From Pseudonocardia lacus (GTDB lineage: Bacteria; Actinomycetota; Actinomycetes; Mycobacteriales; Pseudonocardiaceae): 64,000 nucleotides of DNA. Positions within the stretch are counted from its first letter, which is position 1. Every line of letters starts with the position of its first letter. The stretch is from NCBI RefSeq assembly GCF_018531445.1, contig NZ_JAHDTH010000012.1, positions 1 to 64,000 on the forward strand. The letters are read 5' to 3'. The notes below the pieces were generated by a model. That model saw nothing but the letters and a program-made list of their open reading frames with translations. It made no database searches and was not told the DNA's origin. This document shows, piece after piece, positions 34,105-43,492 of this stretch. A program made the position numbers and the translations under genes.

Positions 34105-34981
34105 GCTTCTCCGGGTTCAGCACGCCGTAGATGCCGACGACGCGGCCGTCGCGGAGGGCGAAGACGTTCACCGCGACCGCCGCGTCGCCGGCCGGGCCGA
34201 GGATGCCCGGCTCGCCGTTGACGCCGACCGGGCGGACGTCGAGCAGGCCGCGGCCGTAGCGGTCGAGCAGGCCCAGCAGCAGGCGGGCGACCTTGTCCGG
34301 GCCGGTGACGGGCCGGCGGGCGGCCGAGACGCGACCGCCGCCGTCGTTGTAGAGGACGACGTCGGGGTGCAGCAGGGCGACCAGCGCGTCCTGGTCGGCC
34401 CTGGCCATGGCGTCGGCGAACGCGGCCAGCACCGAGGCCTGCTCGGCCACCGTGGCCCGCGGCGGCGGGTCGGCGTCGGCCACCGCCCTGCGGGCGCGCG
34501 AGGCGTGCTGGCGGGCGGTGGCCTCGGTGCAGCCGAGGATGGCGGCGATGGCCGCGAACGGGGTGTCCATCGCCTCGTGCAGCACGAACGCCACCCGCTG
34601 GGCGGGGGTGAGCCGCTCCAGCACCACCATCGCGGCCATCCGCACGCCCTCGTCGCGCACGACGGCGGCCAGCGGGTCGTCCGGGTCGCCGGTGGTGACC
34701 AGCGGCTCGGGCAGCCACGGGCCGACGTAGCGCTCCCGGCGGGCGGTGGCCGAGCGGAGCCGGTCGAGGCAGATCCGCCCGACGACGGTGGTCAGCCAGG
34801 CGCGCAGGTCGCGCACCTCGGCGCGGGCGTCGTCGCTCAGGCCGGCCAGCCGCAGCCAGCTCTCCTGCACGGCGTCCTCGGCGTCGGCGAGGCTGCCGGT
34901 GATCCGGTAGCCGACGGCGACGAGGTGGGCGCGGTGCTCCTCGAACGCGGTGGCGGGGTGGCTGGTGGCCTCGGCGGGCAC
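34085..34981 (-). CDS. ECF sigma factor, ECF41/SigJ-like, with SnoaL-type C-terminal domain
   Basis: The 298-residue protein has sigma region 2 (about 14-80; AEDAVQESWLRL) and region 4 (about 115-170; LTPAQRVAFVLHEAMDTPFA; EATARQHASRARRAV). A C-terminal SnoaL/NTF2-like extension follows (about 185-290), with the ECF41 signatures WLPEPL (after region 2), NDGGGRV and NPEKL at the end. In ECF41 the extension stands in for a separate anti-sigma factor and controls activity. It starts at GTG 34981. Neighbouring AhpD-like gene and promoter match the known ECF41 regulon layout. Confidence 0.92.
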   Translation of the reverse strand: MPAEATSHPATAFEEHRAHLVAVGYRITGSLADAEDAVQESWLRLAGLSDDARAEVRDLRAWLTTVVGRICLDRLRSATARRERYVGPWLPEPLVTTGDPDDPLAAVVRDEGVRMAAMVVLERLTPAQRVAFVLHEAMDTPFAAIAAILGCTEATARQHASRARRAVADADPPPRATVAEQASVLAAFADAMARADQDALVALLHPDVVLYNDGGGRVSAARRPVTGPDKVARLLLGLLDRYGRGLLDVRPVGVNGEPGILGPAGDAAVAVNVFALRDGRVVGIYGVLNPEKLTRLPA

Positions 34982-34991
34982 GGCGCCGACG

Positions 34992-35741
34992 CTACCCCGT
35001 GACCGCGGGCGGCGGGTCGGTCGGCAGCGGCTGGCCGGGGCAGGTGCCCAGGACGCCGGCGATGGCGTCGCGCTCGGCCGCGGTGACCCACAGCGAGTAC
35101 TTCGCCTTCACCGCGACCTGGCGGGCCACGTAGGCGCACCGGAACTGGCGGTTGGGCGGCAGCCAGGTCGCGGCGTCGCCGTCGCCCTTGGACTGGTTGG
35201 TGGGGCCGTCGGTGGCCATCAGGTTGAGCGGGTCGTTGCCCAGCGACTTGCGGGTGTCGGGGTCGAGCTGCTGGGCGCCCTTCTGCCAGGCGTCCGACAG
35301 CGCGACGACGTGGTCGATCTGGACGTCGTCGCTGGTGTCCTGGCCGCGGGTGAAGGCGATCTCGGTGCCGGTGTAGGGGTCGGCGAGGCGGCCGGTGAGG
35401 ACGACGCAGTCGTGCGTGCCCTCCTTGAACGTCTCGTCGACCATGTCGCGGGCGAGGACGTCGTTGCGCTGGTCGCAGCCGTTGCGGTCGATGTCGGCCC
35501 AGCGCGACCCGAACTCGTCGCGGTCGTAGCCGGTCTTCGGGGCGCGGCCCTTGACCGGGAGCGCGGCGAGCGCGGTGGCGGCGTCGCCGGTCGGGGCGGC
35601 GCCCGCCGGCGCGGACGCGCCGCCGCCCGTCGTGGTCGAGGGCAGGGTCTCGACGAAGTCGGTCAGCTCCGCGCACCCGGCCGTCGTGGCGACCAGGGCG
35701 CACGCCATGAGGACCGCCCGGACCCGTCCCCAGCCCCGCAT
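34992..35741 (-). CDS. Secreted or lipid-anchored HNH-type nuclease (DUF1524)
   Basis: The 249-residue protein has a signal peptide ending in a lipobox-like TTAGC (Cys at about residue 23), then a GmrSD/DUF1524 endonuclease domain with GYDRDEFGSRW, CVVLTGRL and IDHVVALSDAWQ. The DHV His-based motif plus downstream NDPLNLMATDGPTNQSKGD are the usual HNH metal and catalytic elements. It should cut DNA outside the cytoplasm, perhaps for nutrient use or defence. It is followed on the same strand by the ECF41 gene, but no functional link is known. Confidence 0.88.
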   Translation of the reverse strand: MRGWGRVRAVLMACALVATTAGCAELTDFVETLPSTTTGGGASAPAGAAPTGDAATALAALPVKGRAPKTGYDRDEFGSRWADIDRNGCDQRNDVLARDMVDETFKEGTHDCVVLTGRLADPYTGTEIAFTRGQDTSDDVQIDHVVALSDAWQKGAQQLDPDTRKSLGNDPLNLMATDGPTNQSKGDGDAATWLPPNRQFRCAYVARQVAVKAKYSLWVTAAERDAIAGVLGTCPGQPLPTDPPPAVTG

Positions 35742-35958
35742 GGGCGCTCCGTCCTGAGTTGTCAGCACGGGCGGTTTCCCAACTCGGACGTGCACGAAAC
35801 AAGCGGAACGGGGGAGCGGAGCATGATCGGATTGTCGCCGTCGGTGCCGCCGCGGCGGGTGAGGCGCGCCAGGGGGTCGTCCGAAGGGATGAGGGCGGCC
35901 GGCCGATCGGTACCTGTGGCCGAGGTGGCGGACGGGTCGCGCGGGGCATCGTCGTGGC

Positions 35959-36087
35959 ATGGACACGATCAACCTCGTCGGCGCGGTCCTCGGCCTGGCC
36001 GTGCTGCTCGTCATGGCCCTGACCCCGCTGCTGCTGGCCCTGCCCGAGCGCCCGCACCGCCGTTCCCCGTCGCGCGGCGCGGCATAG
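35959..36087 (+). CDS. 42-aa single-helix membrane protein
   Basis: An ATG-started frame encodes MDTINLVGAVLGLAVLLVMA followed by LTPLLLALPERPHRRSP and a short basic tail. It has one transmembrane helix with a positively charged C-terminal tail, so it probably sits N-out/C-in by the positive-inside rule. It ends 11 bases before dnaG. It has no recognised family and only a weak binding site; conservation between related genomes would decide if it is real. Confidence 0.45.
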   Translation: MDTINLVGAVLGLAVLLVMALTPLLLALPERPHRRSPSRGAA

Positions 36088-36097
36088 ACTCTGCCGC

Positions 36098-37954
36098 GTG
36101 GCAGGGCGGATCCGGGACAGCGACATCGCCGAGGTCCGGGACCGCACCCGGATCGACGAGCTCATCGGCGAGTACGTGGCGCTGCGGCGGGCCGGGGCCG
36201 GCTCCCTCAAGGGGCTGTGCCCCTTCCACGACGAGAAGTCCCCGTCGTTCAACGTCCGCCCCTCGCACGGCACGTTCCACTGCTTCGGCTGCGGGGAGGG
36301 CGGCGACGCGTTCGCCTTCGTCCAGAAGGTCGAGGTCATCGGCTTCGTCGAGGCCGTCGAGCGGCTGGCCGACCGGATCGGCTTCCGGCTCACCTACGAG
36401 GGCGGCGGAGCGTCCGTGCAGCGCGACCGGGGCACCCGCTCCCGGCTGCTGGAGGCCAACAAGCGGGCCGCCCTGTTCTACGCCGAGCGGCTGCGCACCC
36501 CCGAGGCCGCGCCCGCGCTGCAGTTCCTGACCACCCGCGGCTTCGACGCGGCCGCGGCCGCCACGTTCGGCTGCGGCTACGCGCCCGCCGGCTGGGACGT
36601 GCTCACCAAGCACCTGCTCGGCGTCGGCTTCACGCTCGACGAGCTGATCAAGGCCGGGCTGTCGAAGGAGGGCCGCCGCGGGCCGATCGACCGGTTCCAC
36701 CGCAGGCTGGTCTGGCCGATCCGCGACCTCGGCGGCGAGGTCGTCGGGTTCGGCGCCCGGCGGATCTTCGACGACGACGGCATCGAGGCCAAGTACCTCA
36801 ACAGCACCGACTCGCCGGTCTACCGCAAGTCCCAGGTGCTGTTCGGGCTCGACCTGGCCAAGCGCGAGATCGCCAAGCGCCGCCAGGTGGTCGTCGTCGA
36901 GGGCTACACCGACGTCATGGCCATGCACCTGGCCGGGGTGCCGACGGCGGTCGCGTCCTGCGGCACGGCGTTCGGCGCCGACCACATCGCGGTGATCCGC
37001 CGGCTCATCGGCGACGACTCGTTCGACCTCGGCGAGGTCATCTACACCTTCGACGGCGACGCGGCCGGCCAGGCCGCGGCGCTCAAGGCGTTCGACGGCG
37101 ACCAGGCCTTCGCCGCGCAGACCTTCGTCGCCATCGCCCCGGACGGCCAGGACCCGTGCGAGCTGCGCCAGAGCCACGGCGACACGGCGGTGCGCGACCT
37201 GGTGGCCCGCCGCGAGCCGCTGTTCGAGTTCGCGATCCGCTCGATGCTGCGCGAGCACAACCTCGACACCGCCGAGGGCCGGGTCGCCGCGCTGCAGCGC
37301 ACGGTCCCGCTGGTGGCCCGCATCCGCCGCGAGGACCTGCGCGACGAGTACGCCCGCCGCCTCGCCGGCTGGACCAGCTGGGACGACATCGCGATGGTGG
37401 TGCGCCGGGTGCGGGAGTCCGCCGGGGGCGACGTCGTCGCGGCCGGGCGCGCGCGCCGGTCGGCCCCGCCCGCGCCCCCGAAGGACGACCCCCGCCTGCA
37501 CCTGCAGCGCGAGGCGCTCAAGGCGGCACTGCAGGTGCCGGCGGTCGCCGGTCCGGCCTACGACGAGCTGCCCGAGCAGGTGTTCACGCACCCGGCGTTC
37601 GCCCTGGTGCACCGGGCCGTGCAGGCCGCGGGCGGGGTGTGCGGCGGGCGCGACGGCGGCGCCTGGGTGGAGGCGGTGCAGGCCGAGGCGAACGAGGAGA
37701 CCCGCCGGCTGGTCACCGAGTTGGCCGTCGAGCCCCTCGAACTGCCCCGGCGCAACGTGGAGGAGGCCCGCTACATCGGCAGCGTGATCGCCGGGGTGCG
37801 GTTGGCGCTGGTCGAGGCCCAGATCGCGGAGCTGAAGTCGCGCCTGCAGCGCACCAACCCGATCGAGGAGCCCGACGCCTACCACCAGATCTTCGGCGAC
37901 CTGGTGCCGCTGGAGCAGTACCGGATCGCGCTGCGCGAGAAGGCCCTGCGATGA
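36098..37954 (+). CDS. dnaG: DNA primase
   Basis: The 618-residue protein has the CHC2 zinc ribbon (C41-x2-H44-x17-C62-x2-C65; [11 protein letters not shown]), the catalytic core with TOPRIM features [13 protein letters not shown] and [13 protein letters not shown], and a C-terminal helicase-binding domain (about 460-618). It makes RNA primers at the replication fork. A GTG start is used. It overlaps the next gene by 4 bases. Confidence 0.97.
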   Translation: MAGRIRDSDIAEVRDRTRIDELIGEYVALRRAGAGSLKGLCPFHDEKSPSFNVRPSHGTFHCFGCGEGGDAFAFVQKVEVIGFVEAVERLADRIGFRLTYEGGGASVQRDRGTRSRLLEANKRAALFYAERLRTPEAAPALQFLTTRGFDAAAAATFGCGYAPAGWDVLTKHLLGVGFTLDELIKAGLSKEGRRGPIDRFHRRLVWPIRDLGGEVVGFGARRIFDDDGIEAKYLNSTDSPVYRKSQVLFGLDLAKREIAKRRQVVVVEGYTDVMAMHLAGVPTAVASCGTAFGADHIAVIRRLIGDDSFDLGEVIYTFDGDAAGQAAALKAFDGDQAFAAQTFVAIAPDGQDPCELRQSHGDTAVRDLVARREPLFEFAIRSMLREHNLDTAEGRVAALQRTVPLVARIRREDLRDEYARRLAGWTSWDDIAMVVRRVRESAGGDVVAAGRARRSAPPAPPKDDPRLHLQREALKAALQVPAVAGPAYDELPEQVFTHPAFALVHRAVQAAGGVCGGRDGGAWVEAVQAEANEETRRLVTELAVEPLELPRRNVEEARYIGSVIAGVRLALVEAQIAELKSRLQRTNPIEEPDAYHQIFGDLVPLEQYRIALREKALR

Positions 37955-38496
37955 AGCTGCCGAACCTGTTCCGGAAGCTGGCCGGGCGGGACGGGCTGCC
38001 CGACACGTTCGCCGGCACCCTCGATCCCGACGAGCGGGTGCTGGGCGTCGCCGCCCTGGAGGGCGGCGACCGGCACCTCGTCGCCACCTCGGTGGGGCTG
38101 TGGCTGCCCACCGACGACGGCCACCGCAGGATCGGCTGGCACCTGGTCAGCAAGGCGACCTGGAAGAACGGCGCGTTCGTGCTCGTCGAGGCGGTCGAGG
38201 CGGAGGAGGTCGACGGGGCGGTCCTGCTGGCGGACCGCCCGCCAGTGCGCTGGCGGCTGGCCGGGCCCGGCCGGCTGCCCGAGGTGGTGCACGCCCGCGT
38301 CGAGGGCTCCATCCGCTCCCGCCACCACCGCGAGCTGCCCGGCGGCGGCGCCTGGTTCGTCCAGCGCAAGATCGCCGGGCGCGACGGCATGGTGCTGCAG
38401 GTCCGCCCCGATCCGGGCACCGACCTCGACACCGTCCGGTCGGTCGCCGGGTCGGTCGCGCGCACCTTGGACGGAGCCGCTCGCCCGTCCGATTGA
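37951..38496 (+). CDS. Conserved dnaG-linked protein of unknown function
   Basis: The 181-residue soluble protein has a beta-rich PH-like pattern ([44 protein letters not shown]). No known catalytic motif is seen. It overlaps the stop of dnaG, an arrangement found in related genomes, so it is probably co-transcribed with primase. No reliable function can be given. Confidence 0.75.
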   Translation: MKLPNLFRKLAGRDGLPDTFAGTLDPDERVLGVAALEGGDRHLVATSVGLWLPTDDGHRRIGWHLVSKATWKNGAFVLVEAVEAEEVDGAVLLADRPPVRWRLAGPGRLPEVVHARVEGSIRSRHHRELPGGGAWFVQRKIAGRDGMVLQVRPDPGTDLDTVRSVAGSVARTLDGAARPSD

Positions 38497-38528
38497 CCCC
38501 GGGACCGCTAAAACCGTACGCTCGTACT

Positions 38529-39302
38529 GTGAGAGTCGTCGACGGCACGGCCTGGGACCCCACCCGCTACCTCGACTTCGGCGACCACCGCTCCCGCCCG
38601 TTCCACGACCTGCTCGCCCGGGTCGGCGCCACCGCGCCGCGGCGCGTCGTCGACCTGGGCTGCGGGCCCGGCCACCTCACCGGCCTGCTGTCCCACCGCT
38701 GGCCGGACGCCGAGGTCAGCGCCCTGGACTCGTCGGCCGAGATGGTCGCCGCCGCCCGCGAGCGGGGGGTGACGGTCGAGCGCGCCGACGTCGTCGACTG
38801 GACGCCCGCCCCGGACACCGACGTCGTCATCACCAACGCCGTCCTGCAGTGGGTTCCGGAGCACCCGCGGCTGCTGCCGGCCTGGCTGGCCGCCCTGCCG
38901 TCCGGGGCCTGGTTCGCGCTGCAGGTGCCGGGCAACTTCGGGGCACCGTCGCACGCGCTGGTCCGCGAGCTGCTCGCCGAGCCGCGGTGGGCCGGGCGGG
39001 TGCGGCCGCGCGGGGAGAAGGCCGTCCCCGAGCCCGACGAGTACGCCGACCTGCTCGCCGACGCCGGCGCCGAGGTCGACGTCTGGGAGACGACCTACCA
39101 GCACCGGCTGACCGGCGACGACCCCGTGCTGAGCTGGATCACCAGCACCGCGCTGCGACCGGTGCGCGACGCGCTGGACGCCGACGAGTACGCGGCGTTC
39201 CGCGCCGAGCTGGCCCCCCGCCTGCGCGCGGCCTACCCGGTTCGCGCGGACGGCAGCACGTGGTTCCCGTTCCGCCGGATCTTCGCGGTCGCCCGGACGT
39301 AG
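38529..39302 (+). CDS. tam: SAM-dependent methyltransferase, trans-aconitate 2-methyltransferase type
   Basis: The 257-residue protein has the class I SAM motif [15 protein letters not shown], the next acidic residue in [11 protein letters not shown], and the family-specific [18 protein letters not shown] (about 94-111). The C-terminal segment [11 protein letters not shown] is typical of Tam. Tam methylates trans-aconitate, detoxifying a spontaneous aconitase by-product. A GTG start is used. A near-perfect hairpin follows the stop. The closeness to Tam is strong by pattern, but substrate is inferred. Confidence 0.87.
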   Translation: MRVVDGTAWDPTRYLDFGDHRSRPFHDLLARVGATAPRRVVDLGCGPGHLTGLLSHRWPDAEVSALDSSAEMVAAARERGVTVERADVVDWTPAPDTDVVITNAVLQWVPEHPRLLPAWLAALPSGAWFALQVPGNFGAPSHALVRELLAEPRWAGRVRPRGEKAVPEPDEYADLLADAGAEVDVWETTYQHRLTGDDPVLSWITSTALRPVRDALDADEYAAFRAELAPRLRAAYPVRADGSTWFPFRRIFAVART

Positions 39303-39327
39303 GGCCGGGGCGCGAACGCCCCGGCCC
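39302..39327. terminator. 11-bp hairpin between convergent genes
   Basis: GGGCCGGGGCG (39302-39312) pairs perfectly with CGCCCCGGCCC (39317-39327) around a CGAA loop. It begins within the methyltransferase stop codon and lies 14 bases before the convergent gene's stop, so it can stop both transcripts. Confidence 0.75.
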
Positions 39328-39341
39328 CCGCGGTCAGCGCG

Positions 39342-39611
39342 TCACGTCACGCGCGTGCCGAGCACGGCGGCGACTTCCCCGGCGCCGACCAGCGGGCTCA
39401 CCGTCACCCTGGTGCCGGTCGGGCCGTACTCCCGGTCGGTGACCCGCGTCCCGCCCGGATCGGCGCCCGTCACGCGGGTGCCGCCCGGATCGGTGCCGGT
39501 GACCCGGGTACCTGTCGGCTCGGCCGCGACGGCCGGTGCCGCCGTCGCCACCCCCAGCGCGATCGCCGCCCCGGCCAGCACGGCGGCCGTCGTCCTGCGC
39601 CTGATGCGCAT
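39342..39611 (-). CDS. Small secreted protein with GTRVT repeats
   Basis: The 89-residue protein begins MRIRRRTTAAVLAGAAIALG, a clear Sec signal peptide (basic N terminus, hydrophobic core, AVAAE cleavage site near 28-30). The mature part has five GTRVT copies, two of them in near-identical 11-residue units (GTRVTGTDPGG and GTRVTGADPGG), and ends in GTRVT. No homologous family is recognised. The start has a strong ribosome site (GAGGGGG). The mature region is a likely secreted peptide of unknown use. Confidence 0.7.
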   Translation of the reverse strand: MRIRRRTTAAVLAGAAIALGVATAAPAVAAEPTGTRVTGTDPGGTRVTGADPGGTRVTDREYGPTGTRVTVSPLVGAGEVAAVLGTRVT

Positions 39612-39777
39612 GCGTTCCCCCTCGATCGGTGTCACGTGCCCCCACGACACGCGGAACCGAGCCTGCGGGGCAGGTCGTGCCGGACGCATCCGACCGGCGG
39701 AGGTCGGCCCGCGCCACCCCGGGGCGTAGGCGCCGGGTCCGCGGGTCCTCCCGGCGCGGTAGTGCGAGGCTGGCCCC

Positions 39778-40272
39778 GTGACCGAAATCAGCGCGGACCT
39801 GGAGCGGCGGCTGGCGGAGCTGTGGGCCGGCCAGGACGAGCACGAACCGGCCGGCTTCCGGGCCCGCATCGACGACGCGGTCGCCGGGCTCCCGGCCGAC
39901 CACCCGGTCGCGCTGTTCGAACGGGCCTGCGCGAACGACTCCACCGGCCGGCCGGACCACGCGGCCCCGCTCTACCGCGCGGCCCTCGACGCCGGCCTCA
40001 TCGGCATCGGGCGCCGCCGCGCGGTGATCCAGATGGCCAGCAGCCTGCGCAACCTCGGGCGCGCCGAGGAGAGCGTCGCGCTGCTGACGGCCGAGCGCGA
40101 CCGCGGCTCCGACGAGCTCGACGACGCCGTCGCCGCGTTCCTGGCGCTGGCCCTGGCCGCCACCGGCCGCGCCCGGGAAGCCACCGGCCTCGCCCTCGCC
40201 GCCCTCGCGCCGCACCTGCCGCGCTACAACCGTTCCCTCGCCGCCTACGCCGCGGAGCTGCAGGCGCCCTGA
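39778..40272 (+). CDS. TPR-containing protein
   Basis: The 164-residue helical protein resembles the tetratricopeptide-repeat 'TPR_5' group: PVALFERACANDSTGRPDHAAPLYRAALDAGL and a second helix-turn-helix RRAVIQMASSLRNLGRAEESVALL (described in pieces). TPR units mediate protein contacts. It starts at GTG 39778 and overlaps the SDR gene by one base (TGATG), so the two are translationally coupled, though the reason for the pairing is unclear. Confidence 0.8.
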   Translation: MTEISADLERRLAELWAGQDEHEPAGFRARIDDAVAGLPADHPVALFERACANDSTGRPDHAAPLYRAALDAGLIGIGRRRAVIQMASSLRNLGRAEESVALLTAERDRGSDELDDAVAAFLALALAATGRAREATGLALAALAPHLPRYNRSLAAYAAELQAP

Positions 40273-41015
40273 TGGCCCGTCCGGCGGCCCTGGTCACCGG
40301 GGCCTCGCGGGGTCTCGGCGCGCGCATCGCGGCCCGGCTGGCCGCCGACGGGCACCCGGTGGCGGTCAACTACGCCCGCTCGGCCGACGCGGCGCACCAC
40401 GTCGTGCAGCGGATCACGGCGGAGGGCGGCGCCGCCCGCGCGTACCGGGCCGACGTCACCGACGACGCGCAGGTCGCCGCGCTGGTGGACGACGTGCGCC
40501 GCGACCTCGGCCCGGTCGGGGTGCTGGTGCTGAACGCGACCGGCCCGCAGCCGAAGGTGCCCGTCGACGCCCTCGACTGGCCGGATGTCGCCCAGCACCT
40601 GGACTTCTTCGTCCGCAGCCCGGTGCTGCTGCTGCGCGCAGTGCTGCCCGACATGCGGCGGGCCGGCTGGGGCCGGGTCGTGCACATCGGGTCCGACGTG
40701 GTGCAGCGGCTGCCGCCGGGCAGCTCGGCCTACGTCGCCGCCAAGGCCGCCCAGCGCGGGCTGGCCGGGGTGTGGGCGAAGGAGCTGGGCCCGCTGGGGA
40801 TCACGGTCAACACCGTGGCCCCCGGCTGGATCCCCGTCGAGCGCCACGCCGACGCCGCCCCCGAGGCCCTCGCGGAGTACGAGGCCGGCGTGCCGCTCGG
40901 GCGGATGGGCGTGCCCGACGACGTGGCCGCCGCGGTGGCGTACCTGGTGTCGGACGCCGGCGGGTTCGTGACGGGGGCGTGGCTGCCGGTGAACGGCGGG
41001 AGCACGATCTCCTGA
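40272..41015 (+). CDS. Short-chain dehydrogenase/reductase
   Basis: The 247-residue SDR has the cofactor motif VTGASRGLGARIA (about residues 8-20), NATG in place of NNAG, catalytic Ser in HIGSDVV and the YxxxK pair in SAYVAAKAAQRG. A C-terminal GAWLPVNGGSTIS is like FabG-type enzymes. An NADP(H)-linked oxidoreductase or ketoreductase role is expected; the substrate is unknown. The start ATG overlaps the TPR gene stop. Confidence 0.92.
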   Translation: MARPAALVTGASRGLGARIAARLAADGHPVAVNYARSADAAHHVVQRITAEGGAARAYRADVTDDAQVAALVDDVRRDLGPVGVLVLNATGPQPKVPVDALDWPDVAQHLDFFVRSPVLLLRAVLPDMRRAGWGRVVHIGSDVVQRLPPGSSAYVAAKAAQRGLAGVWAKELGPLGITVNTVAPGWIPVERHADAAPEALAEYEAGVPLGRMGVPDDVAAAVAYLVSDAGGFVTGAWLPVNGGSTIS

Positions 41016-41031
41016 GACGCTGCTCCGCTCG

Positions 41032-41625
41032 CTAGAGCCGGCGCAACCCCTCCAGCACGCGTCGCATGAGGGCCAGGTCGGGGCCGGTGTCGGGCGTCGC
41101 GCGGTGGACCCGGACCAGGCCGGCGCCCACCAGGTCGCCCAACAGCACCGCGGCCACCCCGAGCGGCACGCCCAGCCGGGCGGCGAGTTCGGCGAACGAG
41201 CGCGGCCGCGCGCAGAGCGCGAGCGCGGCGCGCACCTCGGGCCGCACCGGTCGGTCGGGGGCGGGCAGGGTCGCGGAGAGCAGCGTGTCCAGCGACAACG
41301 CGACCGCCGCGCGGGTGCGGCCGCGGGTGAGGACGTAGGGGCGCACGGCCGCGCTCCCGGGCACGACGACCGGGATCTCGTCCGTCGTCGGCAACGTCGC
41401 GGTGGGGGTCGGCTCCGCGGTGATGGCGGGCGGCGGGCCGGGGGGCGTCCGCCTGCGCCGGCGCGGGCCGCCGAAGCGGGCGCCGGTCTGCCCGACCGGG
41501 TCGTCGGGCGGGGGCGCCGTGACCGGTGGGGCGACCGCGGGGTCGTCGACGTCCGGCCAGTGGGCTCGGTCGAACCGGGCTCCGGTGAGTCCCACCGGGG
41601 GGCGGGACACGACCTCGGCGCTCAT
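41032..41625 (-). CDS. DUF742 protein (conservon CvnC-like), orphan
   Basis: The 197-residue protein has two PVG-[LQ]-TGARF copies at about 10-17 and 43-50 in a proline-rich N-terminal tail. The C-terminal half is a DUF742 winged-helix-like domain (VRPYVLTRGRTRAAVALSLD; FAELAARLGVPLGVAAVLLGDLV). DUF742 proteins usually stand in Cvn operons with a CvnA histidine kinase, a CvnB roadblock protein and a CvnD GTPase. None is beside this gene, so it is an orphan. It is divergent from the REC/TrxR fusion gene. Confidence 0.87.
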   Translation of the reverse strand: MSAEVVSRPPVGLTGARFDRAHWPDVDDPAVAPPVTAPPPDDPVGQTGARFGGPRRRRRTPPGPPPAITAEPTPTATLPTTDEIPVVVPGSAAVRPYVLTRGRTRAAVALSLDTLLSATLPAPDRPVRPEVRAALALCARPRSFAELAARLGVPLGVAAVLLGDLVGAGLVRVHRATPDTGPDLALMRRVLEGLRRL

Positions 41626-41829
41626 GGCCGCAAGCCTGACCGCTCCGTGTTTCGCCTGGGTTCTCTCCGGATTACCGCACAGTCACCGAGTCGGTGCGCA
41701 GCGCATCCTCCCGGTCCGCCGGCCGCGCGAATCGATCGGGACGTGGCCCCCGGCGGTGGGCGAGCAGTAGTTTCGTAGCCGAGCGTCGCCGTCGCCGCTC
41801 GTCACCCGTGGTGCCGTGGGGAGTCCGCC

Positions 41830-43491
41830 TTGCCGTCCAAGCCCGTCCTGATGACCGTCGACGACGACCCGGGGGTGAGCCGTTCCGTCGCCCGCGACCT
41901 GCGCCGCCGCTACGGGCAGGACTACCGGATCGTGCGCGCCGAGTCCGGCGCCGACGCGCTCGAGGCGCTGCGCGAGCTGACCCTGCGCGGGGAGCCGGTG
42001 GCCGCGATCCTGGCCGACTACCGGATGCCGGGCATGAACGGCATCGAGTTCCTCGAGCAGGCCATGGACGTGGCGCCGCACGCGCGCCGCGCCCTGCTCA
42101 CCGCCTACGCCGACACCGACGCCGCGATCCAGGCGATCAACGTGGTGGACGTCGACCACTACCTGCTCAAGCCGTGGGACCCGCCGGAGGAGAAGCTCTA
42201 CCCGGTCATCGACGCACTGGTGGAGACCTGGCGCGCGGTCGGGCAGCGCCCCGTCGAGGAGATCCGGATCGTCGGGCACCGGTGGTCGGCGGAGTGCTTC
42301 GCCGCGCGCGACTTCCTGGCCCGCAACCAGGTGCCCTACCAGTACATGTCGGTGGAGGACCCGGAGGGCCGGCGGCTGCTGGAGGTCGCCGGGCTCACCC
42401 CCGACGACGTCCCGGTGCTGGTCACGCCGGAGGGCACGGCGCTGGCCTCGCCGTCGGACGCGGAGATCGCCACGGCGGTCGGGCTGACCACCGACCCGGC
42501 CACCGACTTCTACGACCTGATCGTCATCGGCGGCGGTCCCGCCGGGCTCGGCTCGGCCGTCTACGGCGCCTCCGAGGGGCTGCGCACGGTGCTCGTCGAG
42601 CGCCAGGCCACCGGCGGGCAGGCCGGGCAGAGCTCGCGCATCGAGAACTACCTGGGCTTCCCGGACGGCGTGTCCGGCGCCCAGCTCACCGACCGGGCCC
42701 GCCGGCAGGCCGCGAAGTTCGGCGCCGAGGTGCTCACCACCCGCGAGGTCGTGGCGCTGGAGGCGCGCGGTTCGGCGCGGGTCGTGCGGTTCGGCGACGG
42801 CAGCGAGATCGCCGCGCACTCCGTCGTGCTCGCGACCGGCGTCTCCTACCGCGCGCTGGAGGCGCCCGGGGTCCCCGAGCTCACCGGGCGCGGGGTGTTC
42901 TACGGCTCCGCGGCCACCGAGGCCCCGGCGTGCAAGGGCCAGGACGTCTACGTCATCGGCGGGGCCAATTCGGCCGGGCAGGCGGCGGTGTTCTTCTCCC
43001 GGCACGCCGCCACCGTCACCCTGCTGGTCCGCGGGCCCAGCCTGGAGGCGTCGATGTCCAGCTACCTGATCAAGCAGCTGGACGCGATCGACAACGTCAC
43101 CGTGCGCACCGGCACCGAGGTCGTCGAGGCCGGCGGCGACGGGCACCTGGAGCGGCTCGTGCTGGTCGACCGGAACAGCGGCGAGCAGGAGAGCGTTAAA
43201 GCGGCGTCGATGTTCATCTTCATCGGGGCGGCGCCGCGCACGGAATGGCTGGACGGCGTGGTCGTGCGCGACGGGCGCGGGTTCGTCCGCACGGGCCCCG
43301 ACCTGGTGGTGGGTGGGCAGCGGCCGCAGGGCTGGACGCTCCCGCGAGACCCGTACCACCTCGAGTCGAGCGTGCCCGGCGTGTTCGTGGCCGGTGACGT
43401 GCGAGCGGAGTCGGTCAAGAGAGTGGCCTCGGCGGTCGGCGAAGGCGCGATGGCCGTGACCCTGGTGCACCGCTACCTGTCGGAGCAGTGA
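41830..43491 (+). CDS. Fusion of response-regulator receiver, thioredoxin-fold and TrxR-like FAD domain
   Basis: The 553-residue protein has REC domain residues 5-135 (acidic DDD 11-13, Asp63 in ILADYRMP, K114 region), a glutaredoxin-like segment at 145-215 (HRWSAECFAARDFLARNQVP, with a lone Cys instead of CxxC) and a thioredoxin-reductase-like FAD/NAD domain at 228-553 (GGGPAG 234-239; GGANSAG near 377-383). The redox CxxC of true thioredoxin reductase is replaced by SAATEA (360-365), so it is not a standard enzyme. TTG 41830 is the start because it keeps the first strand and has GGGGAG upstream. Two bases separate it from the kinase gene. Confidence 0.85.
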   Translation: MPSKPVLMTVDDDPGVSRSVARDLRRRYGQDYRIVRAESGADALEALRELTLRGEPVAAILADYRMPGMNGIEFLEQAMDVAPHARRALLTAYADTDAAIQAINVVDVDHYLLKPWDPPEEKLYPVIDALVETWRAVGQRPVEEIRIVGHRWSAECFAARDFLARNQVPYQYMSVEDPEGRRLLEVAGLTPDDVPVLVTPEGTALASPSDAEIATAVGLTTDPATDFYDLIVIGGGPAGLGSAVYGASEGLRTVLVERQATGGQAGQSSRIENYLGFPDGVSGAQLTDRARRQAAKFGAEVLTTREVVALEARGSARVVRFGDGSEIAAHSVVLATGVSYRALEAPGVPELTGRGVFYGSAATEAPACKGQDVYVIGGANSAGQAAVFFSRHAATVTLLVRGPSLEASMSSYLIKQLDAIDNVTVRTGTEVVEAGGDGHLERLVLVDRNSGEQESVKAASMFIFIGAAPRTEWLDGVVVRDGRGFVRTGPDLVVGGQRPQGWTLPRDPYHLESSVPGVFVAGDVRAESVKRVASAVGEGAMAVTLVHRYLSEQ

Positions 43492-43492
43492 C

